From: Desulfovibrio intestinalis
GTDB taxonomy: Bacteria; Desulfobacterota; Desulfovibrionia; Desulfovibrionales; Desulfovibrionaceae
DNA length: 64,000 bases
Reading direction: 5' to 3'
NCBI RefSeq assembly: GCF_014202345.1
Contig: NZ_JACHGO010000002.1
Span: 124,001 to 188,000, forward strand
A program made the translations under genes and the position numbers. Shown here in pieces: positions 24,078 to 31,982 of the stretch (within the stretch, counting starts at the first letter, position 1; each line of letters begins with the position of its first letter). The notes under the pieces were generated by a model. It was not told where the DNA came from, did no database searches, and was given only the letters and a program-made list of their open reading frames with translations.

Positions 24078-25400
24078 TCAGCGGCCACGGGAACTGGATT
24101 GTCCCTGGTTTTGCATCTTTTCTTTGCGGATGTGTACCAGCATTCGAAAATATGTGGGTTCTTCACCGCCCATAGTCATTGCTGCCCGAATGTGAGCGGC
24201 GGCCTCATCAAACTGGCCGAGCAAACAGAGAATACGGGCAAGATTGAAGTGGGCGTGGTCATCGTCCGGCGCAAGTTCCACAACCTTGCGGCTGAACAAA
24301 AGGGCCAGAGCCGGTTGCGAACTCTGGCGCAGCCTGACGCCGAAATCCCTGAACATATGCTTATGCATTGTGCAGATGTCTTCTGTAGACCCGGCCAGCT
24401 GCTCAAGGGCGCTCAAGGCGGCCTGGCGCTCGCGTGGGCGTCTGAGCCGCAGCAAGGTCTGGCGGAATGTTTCGCGCAATCGCGATTCCGTCATTTTGGC
24501 CTTGCGCATGGCCTCCAGGCTCATTGGGCTGCTCGCTGGCGCAGGGCTTGAGCCCGGTAACGGCAACTTCGCGTCCCTGTCTAGTTCAGCCAGGGAAATC
24601 TTATTTCCTGCTCGGCTGGTCCCTTGGCTCAAAGCGCTGGAGACAGCAGGCGCTCCCTTGGACGGGGGCGCAGGCATTTTTTGAAAGGCCGGGCCCTGGT
24701 CTTCGCCTGCAACAACCATCCGGAGTTGCTGGGAAGACGTTTTTGGGGTTGCCTGCAAACGCTGCGCACCGTGCTTTGCCGCAACGGCAGTGGCAGGGTC
24801 GCCGGGCTGGCTGAAAGAAGCTGCGTCTTTGCCCGGCGTGGCGGCGCGCTGCCCGGCATTTGCACCTGTGGTGGCGGATTTGCCCGCATCACGGGCAGAG
24901 GCCATAGCGCCGCGCGGCTGAATCTGCGTGGGTACCTTTGCTGCACTTTGCCCAAGTGCTTGGGCGGCGGCTTGCGGGGCTGCCTGTGTCGCGCCTTGGG
25001 CTGCGGCAGCTACGGCATTGGGCCGGGCAGCACTGGCAGCTGAATTTTGCGAGAGCGACGGGGAAATGCCAGACAATTCCGCACCAGTAGATACCGCCTG
25101 TTGTACAGCATCTGTACTGCTGGCGGCCTTCTCTTTATTTTCGAAGTGCGAAAGATCCGGCGTAGTGACGGGCATTGCCAGTATTTCTGGTTCTGCCCTG
25201 AAGTTTTTGGCAAATGATCTGGCGCTGATTCTTTCTGGTTCGGCTAACGGTTGGAACGCTTTGTTGAGTTCCTGTACTGCAAAAGCTCCGTCGGGAAGTT
25301 CCCATACGAAGTAGTGGTTTTTGCGGCGATTTTCCGTCCAGTCGGTGGAAAAAGAGTACACGCCTGAAAATTTTGAGCGACGCATGGCTGAAATGTACAT
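24078..25400 (-). CDS. TPR-containing protein with unknown N-terminal domain
   Basis: 440 residues from ATG 25400, or 435 from ATG 25385 (MRRSKFSGVYSFSTDW); neither has a clear ribosome site. Residues ~10-75 form a compact, aromatic-rich segment (NHYFVWELPDGAFAVQEL) that I do not recognise. Residues ~90-300 are Ala/Gln/Pro-rich low complexity. The last ~120 residues carry helical repeats with TPR character (ALLFSRKVVELAPDDDHAHF, LARILCLLGQFDEAAAHIRA). No signal peptide, so cytoplasmic by default. Divergent from hypA with only 69 bases between starts. Confidence 0.65.
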   Translation of the reverse strand: MYISAMRRSKFSGVYSFSTDWTENRRKNHYFVWELPDGAFAVQELNKAFQPLAEPERISARSFAKNFRAEPEILAMPVTTPDLSHFENKEKAASSTDAVQQAVSTGAELSGISPSLSQNSAASAARPNAVAAAAQGATQAAPQAAAQALGQSAAKVPTQIQPRGAMASARDAGKSATTGANAGQRAATPGKDAASFSQPGDPATAVAAKHGAQRLQATPKTSSQQLRMVVAGEDQGPAFQKMPAPPSKGAPAVSSALSQGTSRAGNKISLAELDRDAKLPLPGSSPAPASSPMSLEAMRKAKMTESRLRETFRQTLLRLRRPRERQAALSALEQLAGSTEDICTMHKHMFRDFGVRLRQSSQPALALLFSRKVVELAPDDDHAHFNLARILCLLGQFDEAAAHIRAAMTMGGEEPTYFRMLVHIRKEKMQNQGQSSSRGR

Positions 25401-25469
25401 TATTTACGCCGAATGGCAAGAATGCCTTCCTGGCTTTACGTTGCCGGGGGTTTGCGCTAATATGGCGGC

Positions 25470-25823
25470 ATGCATGAAATGTCCATTGCACAAAGTTTGC
25501 TGAAGATGTCGGAAGAGGAAATCTCCCGTCAGGGCTGCACACGTCTTGAGGTTGTAAACGTCAAGTATGGCGCACTTGCCGGAATAGTGCCCGAGTCTCT
25601 TCAGTTCTGCTTTGAAACGATGATTCAGGGCACACCTCACGAGGGCGCGCGCCTTGAACTGGAAGAGCTGCCTTTGCAGTTGCACTGCCCGTTTTGCGGC
25701 GCTGATTTTGGCGGCGAAGGGCAGGACGCTCTTATACAGCCCTGTCCCGGTTGCGGCGAGCAATTCGGACATGTGGTAAAACAGGGGCGTGAACTGTATT
25801 TGAACCGCCTTGAGGCCAGCTAG
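25470..25823 (+). CDS. hypA: Hydrogenase nickel incorporation protein HypA
   Basis: 117 residues. Begins MHEMSIAQSLL with the essential nickel-binding His2, which fixes ATG 25470 as the start even though the ribosome site is weak. Zinc site CPFC near residue 73 and CPGC near 91. HypA delivers nickel to the large subunit of [NiFe] hydrogenases together with HypB, whose gene follows 194 bases downstream. A nickel import system lies at 52866-56827. Confidence 0.96.
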   Translation: MHEMSIAQSLLKMSEEEISRQGCTRLEVVNVKYGALAGIVPESLQFCFETMIQGTPHEGARLELEELPLQLHCPFCGADFGGEGQDALIQPCPGCGEQFGHVVKQGRELYLNRLEAS

Positions 25824-26017
25824 TTCCGGCGAACCTCTGTTTATATCATTCGGCGGCTTGAGCAATGAATTGTTCCCAATAATGAGCAGCCGTACTTAGG
25901 CTTTGTATTCCGATGGCAGGCGCGGCTTTGCTGTCGGGCGTTTTTTTGTCGATATTGTCCCCCCATCAGCCCACTACTTCAGACAAGGCTCCGCAAGGAG
26001 TCTGCAAGGAGACCGGC

Positions 26018-26686
26018 ATGCAAATTCCCGTGGTTCGCAATGTGTTGGAAGCCAACGAAAAAATGGCGGCTCATGTGCGCAAGCGGTTGTCTGAAAATGG
26101 GATTCTGACACTGAATCTCATCAGCTCGCCTGGCGCGGGCAAGACAACCCTGCTCGAACGCACGCTGACCGATCTGGCGGGAGAATTTCGCATGGCCGTG
26201 GTTGAAGGCGATCTGCAAACAGATAACGATGCCCGCCGCGTGGCCGCCACTGGCGCTCAGGCTGTGCAAATCAACACCGATGGCGGCTGCCACCTCGACA
26301 GCAACATGATTCTGACCGCGCTGGACAGCCTTGATCTCACAGGTGTGGATATTCTGTTTATTGAAAATGTGGGCAATCTTGTGTGCCCTGTGGAATTTGA
26401 CTGCGGCGAAGACGCCAAGGTTGCTTTGCTGAGCGTGGCTGAAGGCGACGACAAGCCTGAAAAATATCCTCTGCTTTTCAATCTGGCGCGCTCCCTTGTG
26501 CTCAACAAGGTGGACCTGCTGCCCTATGTGGACTTTGACATGCAGCGCGCCCGCAATTTTGCCACCAAGCTGAACAAGGATCTTGATATTTTTGAAGTTT
26601 CCTGCCGTCAGGGTCAGGGGCTGGAAGAGTGGTACGCTTGGCTGCGCGACAAGCGGGCGGCCAAAAAAGAAGGGCGTCCCATCTAG
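26018..26686 (+). CDS. hypB: Hydrogenase nickel incorporation GTPase HypB
   Basis: 222 residues from ATG 26018 (MQIPVVRNVLEANEKMAAHV) with CAAGGAG seven bases upstream. The longer open frame to 25913 lacks a ribosome site. G1 SSPGAGKTTLLE, metal-site Cys/His region (GGCHLDSNM), ENVGNLVCP and LNKVDLLPY (NKxD) are all present. It lacks the His-rich nickel-storage stretch and the N-terminal CCxxCG-type extension of some HypBs. The SIMIBI GTPase dimer loads nickel onto hydrogenase with HypA. The TAG stop lies inside a CTAGAGCA repeat end. Confidence 0.96.
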   Translation: MQIPVVRNVLEANEKMAAHVRKRLSENGILTLNLISSPGAGKTTLLERTLTDLAGEFRMAVVEGDLQTDNDARRVAATGAQAVQINTDGGCHLDSNMILTALDSLDLTGVDILFIENVGNLVCPVEFDCGEDAKVALLSVAEGDDKPEKYPLLFNLARSLVLNKVDLLPYVDFDMQRARNFATKLNKDLDIFEVSCRQGQGLEEWYAWLRDKRAAKKEGRPI

Positions 26687-26734
26687 AGCAGATTCACGTT
26701 GCAATTTTGCTGAAAAATACGATTTTCGGCAAAG
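26683..26734. repeat. Dispersed repeat, copy C (partial, inverted)
   Basis: CTAGAGCAGATTCACGTTG matches the inverted right end of copy B (CTAGAACAGATTAACTTTG). It is followed by the repeat's hairpin as TTGCTGAAAAAT / ATTTTCGGCAA. The first bases overlap the stop codon of hypB. Confidence 0.6.
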
Positions 26735-26756
26735 TAGTGCTGCCAGTTGAGCTTGT

Positions 26757-26804
26757 TTATAAGAAATCCCGGCATGGACGAATCCATACCGGGATTTCTT
26801 ATAA
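26757..26804. terminator. Long hairpin terminator between convergent genes
   Basis: Sixteen perfect pairs TTATAAGAAATCCCGG / CCGGGATTTCTTATAA, continued by ATGGA/TCCAT around a CGAA loop. Likely ends hypAB transcription and may work in both directions. Confidence 0.75.
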
Positions 26805-26937
26805 AAACTGACCGTTGCTGCAGCTACTCATCGGGCAGAATTTGACCAATGGCCCCACTGCTGCAGGGCGACCAGAATATTCTATGCCAGAACATCTTTA
26901 AAGCAGATTGTTCTTGAGCTGGTTAACGTTGTCATCT

Positions 26938-26961
26938 CGGCGGAACGAACCTGTTCCGCCG
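26938..26961 (-). terminator. Hairpin after the unknown exported protein gene
   Basis: Perfect nine-pair stem CGGCGGAAC / GTTCCGCCG with loop GAACCT. It lies 70 bases beyond the stop of the minus-strand gene; no T run follows, so termination is tentative. Confidence 0.45.
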
Positions 26962-27032
26962 ACCGTGTACTCCTACGGCACCCGGCTGGAATAAAAGGTG
27001 ACGTTCAACGTGGCGGCAACGAGCTGCGCTGT

Positions 27033-28016
27033 CTAGCGGCCGCCTTCACTAGCCTGATAGGCAGCCACATCCACCACCAGATTTTTTGAGCTGTGGCGCA
27101 GGGTCAGCGTAAACAGCTGTACATCGCTTTGCGGCTTGTCGGCATCGGCCAGATTGGGCAGCATGGCCGATGGCGCCAGCATGACAGTGGCTTCGCCCTG
27201 GCCGGAAGCCATAAAATAGTCCAGCACCTGCTGCAATATTTCTTTGTGTCTGGCGCTGTCGCTCTTGGGCATTTCAACAAAGTTCATATCCAGACCGGGA
27301 AATTCGGCCTGCCAGGGAGCATAGCCCTGCGCGTACAGGGTTGTCAGCAGCTTGTGCAGCGTGGCGGCGTCCAGCTTGCGGCGCAGCTCCATATGCTCAA
27401 GGCGGTCAGGGCCAGCCGACCGGAATATGCCGGATTTGCCGTTTTCCGCCTGACCCGGCAACAGCCGGGCTGCCCAAACCATGCCTGCAAAGCCAAGGCT
27501 GGTAAGCACGGCGTCGTTGTCGTCGTGGGGCGGGCTTTGATCCAGCAGGGCGCAAACATCCTTCATGTGCATACCGGGGCGAAACTGGTCCAGCGCGCAG
27601 ACCGGGCCGCTGTTTTCATCAGGCAAAAGGCTGCGCATGCGGGCGCTGAACTGGCGTTTGTCTCCCTTGCCCGTAACAAGGGTCAGGGTGTCGGGCTGCG
27701 GGCCAAAAGTCAGGCTTGCAGCCTGTGCCAGGGGCACGCGGCTGAAGGTCCACAGGGCCAGCCCCGTATCCAGCCGCAACTCAACCGTGCCGCCGGGGTT
27801 CTCAATTTCTTCGCTGCCGCCGGGGGGCATATCAAGACGCATGAACTGCGTAACCTTGCCCTTCTGCAGATGAATGTTGAGCAGATCTTCACCCGTGTTG
27901 TTGGCAATGGACAGGTTTTGCGGAGCGGCGGCCATGCTGGCTGTACTCCACAAAAGGAATATGAAGCAGGCGAGGACCAAAGGCAGGCCAAGCCGCGAAC
28001 TATTACTGATGATCAT
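27033..28016 (-). CDS. Exported protein of unknown function
   Basis: 327 residues from ATG 28016 (MIISNSSRLGLPLVLACFIF), which has GGGAG seven bases upstream; an in-frame start ten codons earlier lacks one. A Sec signal peptide ends near SMAAA-PQNL. The mature part starts with a beta-rich segment (LSIANNTGEDLLNIHL, then GGTVELRLDTGLALW), reminiscent of small Ig-like periplasmic folds. The rest is mixed. I do not recognise a family. It is convergent with hypB and divergent from the SPOR gene. Confidence 0.7.
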   Translation of the reverse strand: MIISNSSRLGLPLVLACFIFLLWSTASMAAAPQNLSIANNTGEDLLNIHLQKGKVTQFMRLDMPPGGSEEIENPGGTVELRLDTGLALWTFSRVPLAQAASLTFGPQPDTLTLVTGKGDKRQFSARMRSLLPDENSGPVCALDQFRPGMHMKDVCALLDQSPPHDDNDAVLTSLGFAGMVWAARLLPGQAENGKSGIFRSAGPDRLEHMELRRKLDAATLHKLLTTLYAQGYAPWQAEFPGLDMNFVEMPKSDSARHKEILQQVLDYFMASGQGEATVMLAPSAMLPNLADADKPQSDVQLFTLTLRHSSKNLVVDVAAYQASEGGR

Positions 28017-28198
28017 GAGCAAACTCCCGAAGTCTTTGTAAGACACAAAACCTATACCAGAGCGCGGGGCGTACCCGCAAGTCAGCCGGGCCGGGCTTTG
28101 TTGGCATACTTTACGCTTGAAGCCGCGCCTGCTATGTTAAGCATGTTTGAACTCCAATAGAAGTATATATATCATTTATCAGGATTAAAGGAAAAGAT

Positions 28199-28969
28199 AT
28201 GCCTCCAGCGTCGCATAATTCGCCGTCAAGCCAGGAAGATTCACCAAAACGCCTGTGCCTGCGGCCCACCTCATTGCTGGCGGCCAGTTTTCTGGTTGTG
28301 GCGGCCATTGCGCTTGCCTATGTGGGCGGCGTCATGAGCGGCAGGGCGTACTGGCGTTCTCACGCTTCGCAATCTGTTGTTGTGGAGGGCGCTCAGGGCA
28401 AGGGCGTCATTGTTGAGCCAATAGATGAAACTGCGCCCAAACAGCGCATTCTTGCACCTGAAGAGTTGCGGTTTGCCAGATTGCTGCGAGGTGAAACGCT
28501 GCCGCCAGGAATGACCGACGGCCCGCAACCCCTTGCACCCGCCGTGGGCGCGCAAGCAGCTGCCCAGCCCGGTGCCAAGGCTCCGGCGGGTCAGCCTGCG
28601 GCACAGCCCGGCGCACAACGCCAGCAGGGCGGCGCACCTGTAAATACTTCCGCAACGCCTGCCGGGCAGGCAGCGCAAGCCACTCAGGAAAACCACCCTG
28701 TAGTGTTGAACAGCCTGCAGCCTGTGGGGAATATGTTTGACTACGTTTTTCAGGTCGGAGCCTTCAAGGATGAAGAAAGTGTTGACGGCTTACGCCAGCG
28801 CCTTGAGGGGCGCGGCCTGAGAACCCGCCTGCAGCGTTCGGGCAAGCTGCTGGTGATCCTGGTTCTTTTGAGGGGCAATGAGGCCAGGGCTGCGGAAGTG
28901 GTGCATGCCTGTGAAAGTTTAAATCTGGGCAAGCCCATTTTACGCAGCAAGACTCCGGTGAAACAGTAA
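28199..28969 (+). CDS. SPOR-domain membrane protein
   Basis: 256 residues from ATG 28199, preceded by AAAGGAAAAG. Short cytoplasmic tail, one membrane span (~28-48, LLAASFLVVAAIALAYVGG), an Ala/Gln/Pro-rich linker (~95-165), then a C-terminal SPOR domain (~175-256; YVFQVGAFKDEESVDGLRQR, GLRTRLQRSGKLLVILV). SPOR domains bind denuded septal peptidoglycan, as in FtsN and DedD. A cell-division or envelope role at the septum is likely. Stands alone. Confidence 0.85.
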   Translation: MPPASHNSPSSQEDSPKRLCLRPTSLLAASFLVVAAIALAYVGGVMSGRAYWRSHASQSVVVEGAQGKGVIVEPIDETAPKQRILAPEELRFARLLRGETLPPGMTDGPQPLAPAVGAQAAAQPGAKAPAGQPAAQPGAQRQQGGAPVNTSATPAGQAAQATQENHPVVLNSLQPVGNMFDYVFQVGAFKDEESVDGLRQRLEGRGLRTRLQRSGKLLVILVLLRGNEARAAEVVHACESLNLGKPILRSKTPVKQ

Positions 28970-29021
28970 ATTGTTGATGATGTTCAGAGGGTTCAGAGAG
29001 ATGTTCAGCTTATTTGAAAAT

Positions 29022-29034
29022 AGTAATGATTACT
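29022..29034. promoter_or_regulatory. Palindrome upstream of catalase (candidate PerR-type operator)
   Basis: AGTAAT-G-ATTACT is a perfect palindrome, extended by AAA/TTT outside one mismatch. It shares the TAATnATTA core of the PerR box. It sits about 100 bases before the catalase start, beside TTGAAA (29014-29019) and TTTACA/CATAGT (29036-29065) promoter-like boxes. Confidence 0.5.
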
Positions 29035-29128
29035 GTTTACAAGCTCATCCTATTTATGCCATAGTCTGAGGGAGGGCAGGCAGTAGCTGCCCCTTGGCCC
29101 CCCCACAGGCAAACCAAGGAGAGACACA

Positions 29129-30586
29129 ATGCCGAACGATCAAAGCAAGCTCACTAACAATGCCGGTGCGCCGGTGGCTGACAACAACAGAGTGCTCACA
29201 GCCGGGCCACGTGGTCCCATGCTTTTGCAGGATGTGTGGTTTCTCGAAAAACTGGCCCATTTCGACAGGGAACTTATTCCAGAAAGGCGCATGCACGCCA
29301 AGGGTTCAGGAGCGTATGGCACCTTTACCGTCACACACGACATCACGCGTTTTACCAAGGCCTCGATGTTTTCTCAGGTAGGTAAAAAAACTGATTTGTT
29401 TATCAGGTTTTCCACGGTGGCTGGCGAGCGTGGCGCTGCTGACGCAGAGCGCGACATCCGCGGCTTTGCCATGAAGTTTTACACCGATCAAGGCAACTTT
29501 GACCTTGTAGGCAACAACACCCCCGTCTTTTTCCTGCGTGACCCCCTGAAATTTCCCGACCTCAACCATGTGGTGAAGCGCAATCCGCACACCAACATGC
29601 ACAGCGCTCACGACAACTGGGATTTCTGGACTCTGCTTCCCGAAGCTTTGCATCAGGTCACCATCGTTATGAGCGACCGTGGCATTCCCGCTTCCTACAG
29701 GCATATGCACGGTTTTGGCAGCCATACCTTCAGCTTTATCAATGCCAAAAATGAACGCTACTGGGTCAAGTTCCATTTCAAAACCCAGCAGGGCATCAAA
29801 AACCTTACTGACGCCGAAGCCCAGGAATTGATCGGGCGCGACCGCGACAGCCATCAGCGCGACCTGTTCGAGCACATTGAAAAAGGCGACTTTCCCAAAT
29901 GGACCCTTTTTGTACAGGTTATGCCCGAGCTTGATGCCGAAAAACTTCCCTACCATCCTTTTGACCTCAGCAAGGTCTGGTACCACAAAGACGTGCCCAT
30001 GCATGAAGTGGGTGTGCTGGAACTGAACCGCAATCCTGAAAACTACTTTGCCGAGGTGGAGCAGGCTGCGTTCAACCCTGCCAACATTGTGCCCGGCATC
30101 GGTTTTTCGCCGGATAAAATGCTTCAGGGACGTCTGTTCTCCTATGGTGATGCCCAGCGCTACCGCTTGGGCGTGAACCATCATCTTATCCCGGTCAACA
30201 AGGCGCGTTGCCCCTTCCACAGCTATCACCGTGACGGCCAGATGCGTGTGGACGGCAACTATGGCGGCTATACCAACTATGAGCCCAACAGTTACGGCGC
30301 GTGGCAGGAACAGCCCGACGCCGCCGAACCGCCGCTGAAGATCAACGGCGATGCTGACCACTGGTCCTACCCCTGCGACGACGCTGACTACTATGAACAG
30401 CCCGGCAAGCTGTTCCGTCTTATGACGCCCGAGCAGCAGGACGCCCTGTTCGGCAATACCGCCCGTCAGCTGGGCGATGCGCCCAAGACCATAAAACTGC
30501 GCCACATCCGTAACTGCGCCAAGGCTGATCCGGCTTATGGCGCGGGCGTGGCTCGCGCTTGCGGCATAGATCCTTCCGAAATATAA
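29129..30586 (+). CDS. katA: Catalase (monofunctional haem, KatA type)
   Basis: 485 residues, typical small-subunit clade length, start ATG 29129 with AAGGAGAG upstream. Distal His in [14 protein letters not shown] (~residue 53), Asn-containing [15 protein letters not shown], and haem-ligand Tyr in [14 protein letters not shown] (~340) are all present, so it should be active in splitting H2O2 to water and oxygen in the cytoplasm. In an anaerobe it serves transient oxygen exposure. A palindrome at 29022-29034 suggests peroxide-responsive control. It is monocistronic, with a strong hairpin 65 bases downstream. Confidence 0.97.
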   Translation: MPNDQSKLTNNAGAPVADNNRVLTAGPRGPMLLQDVWFLEKLAHFDRELIPERRMHAKGSGAYGTFTVTHDITRFTKASMFSQVGKKTDLFIRFSTVAGERGAADAERDIRGFAMKFYTDQGNFDLVGNNTPVFFLRDPLKFPDLNHVVKRNPHTNMHSAHDNWDFWTLLPEALHQVTIVMSDRGIPASYRHMHGFGSHTFSFINAKNERYWVKFHFKTQQGIKNLTDAEAQELIGRDRDSHQRDLFEHIEKGDFPKWTLFVQVMPELDAEKLPYHPFDLSKVWYHKDVPMHEVGVLELNRNPENYFAEVEQAAFNPANIVPGIGFSPDKMLQGRLFSYGDAQRYRLGVNHHLIPVNKARCPFHSYHRDGQMRVDGNYGGYTNYEPNSYGAWQEQPDAAEPPLKINGDADHWSYPCDDADYYEQPGKLFRLMTPEQQDALFGNTARQLGDAPKTIKLRHIRNCAKADPAYGAGVARACGIDPSEI

Positions 30587-30983
30587 AATAGAAGACGTAA
30601 CGCCTGTCGGTTCCTGCTCTTCACGCGGCAGTGCAAGCTGCCATAAATATCCCGCCCCGGTTTAACAAAGCCGGGGCGGGCGCGTTATGGCCCGGCAAGA
30701 ATGGAGTGGGGCGAACAGAGTAAAAAACTGCCAAGGGTACATGACGTTCATCAGATGGGGGGAGCGGTTGATCTGAACCTGCCATTGGCGTTGCTGTTCT
30801 TCACAAAACAGCTTTTGTGGACAAGGCTCGCGGCACTGAGTATGTTTTGCACCTGCTGCCGCAGCACCCCATGTGGCGGCTGTTTACAACACGGCGGGCC
30901 GGGCAGTGAAATCATGAAGCCCGAGGGCTGCCCGCCAACCACCGGAAGACGAATACTGAACGTCTCAGGGGATCGGAGGGCCC
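30587..30983. other. Intergenic region katA-efflux operon
   Basis: 397 bases holding the catalase hairpin at 30651-30680 and the upstream region of the efflux operon. An open frame at 30701-31000 has no recognisable product. Confidence 0.6.
30651..30680 (+). terminator. Hairpin downstream of catalase
   Basis: Perfect ten-pair GC-rich stem CCCGCCCCGG / CCGGGGCGGG with a ten-base loop, 65 bases after the stop. No T run follows, so it may act as an mRNA 3' stabiliser or weak terminator. Confidence 0.6.
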
Positions 30984-31982
30984 ATGCATATTTCTCGTAA
31001 GGTTGCGGGCATAGCTGCTGTGGCAGGCGTAGTGCTGGCAACCTTTTTTTTATGGCGCTGGCTGGACAACAGGCATGCCGGAAGTCTCACGCTCTATGGC
31101 AATGTGGATATCCGTCAGGTTGACCTGGCCTTTCGTGTGGCAGGACGCATTAATGCTGTTCTTGTGGACGAGGGCGACAGTGTGGCCGAGGGGCAGGCGC
31201 TGGCGCAGCTGGACGCCGATTTGCTGACCCAGCAGCGTGATGAGGCCGCCGCCCGCCTTGAGGGAGAAAAAGCCTCTCTGGCGCGGCTTGAGCGTGGTTA
31301 CCGCGTTGAAGAAGTCGCTCAGGCCAAGGCGGCGGTAAGCGCAGCAACGGCATTGTCTGAAAACGCCGCCATCAATCTGCGCCGTGTTACAGCCATGCGC
31401 ACATCCAACGCCATTTCCCAGAAAGAACTGGACAACGCCCGCGCGCAGTCTCGCGAAACTGCGGCCAGGCTCCGTTCCGCTCAGGATCAGCTGAACATGC
31501 TGCTTTCCGGCTACAGAGAAGAGGAAGTGCAGGCCCAGCGCGCTGCCGTGGCTGCTGCCGAAGCCGCCCTGAACCGGGCAGAAATCCAGTTGCGCGACAG
31601 TGTACTGACGGCCCCGCAAAAAGGCGTTGTGCTCACCCGCGCCCGCGAGGCAGGAGCCATCGTGCAGACAGGGCAGACTGTCTATACGCTCACGCTTACA
31701 GATCCGGTCTGGCTGCGGGCCTATGTTGATGAACCTGATCTTGGGCGCATCAAGCCCGGCATGGCGGTGCGCGTGCTGGTGGATGCGGCTCCTGACAAAA
31801 GCTTTCCCGGTAAGGTGGGGTTCATTTCACCCACAGCGGAGTTTACGCCCAAAACTGTGGAAACCCGTGAGGTGCGCACTGCGCTGGTCTATCGGCTGCG
31901 TGTACAGGCCGAAGACCCGGAAAATCTCATGCGTCAGGGCATGCCCGTTACCATTATTGTTGAAGAGGCAGCCCGGCCATGA
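30984..31982 (+). CDS. HlyD-family periplasmic adaptor of an efflux ABC system (YbhG/YhiI-like)
   Basis: 332 residues, start ATG 30984 with GGAGGG upstream. A single N-terminal membrane anchor (~7-25) is followed by a biotinyl-lipoyl half-motif (GNVDIRQVDLAFRVAGRINAVL), a long coiled coil (~75-195) and the second lipoyl half plus beta barrel (LTAPQKGVVLTRAREAGAIV). Such adaptors bridge the inner-membrane exporter to an outer-membrane channel. ATGA overlap with the ATPase gene shows translational coupling. No TolC-like gene is in the window. Confidence 0.92.
   Translation: MHISRKVAGIAAVAGVVLATFFLWRWLDNRHAGSLTLYGNVDIRQVDLAFRVAGRINAVLVDEGDSVAEGQALAQLDADLLTQQRDEAAARLEGEKASLARLERGYRVEEVAQAKAAVSAATALSENAAINLRRVTAMRTSNAISQKELDNARAQSRETAARLRSAQDQLNMLLSGYREEEVQAQRAAVAAAEAALNRAEIQLRDSVLTAPQKGVVLTRAREAGAIVQTGQTVYTLTLTDPVWLRAYVDEPDLGRIKPGMAVRVLVDAAPDKSFPGKVGFISPTAEFTPKTVETREVRTALVYRLRVQAEDPENLMRQGMPVTIIVEEAARP

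Larger units (their letters stand above)
26687..27032. other. Intergenic region hypB / unknown exported protein
   Basis: 346 bases between convergent genes. It holds a degenerate repeat copy (26683-26734), a long hairpin (26757-26804) and a second hairpin (26938-26961). No gene seen. Confidence 0.65.
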
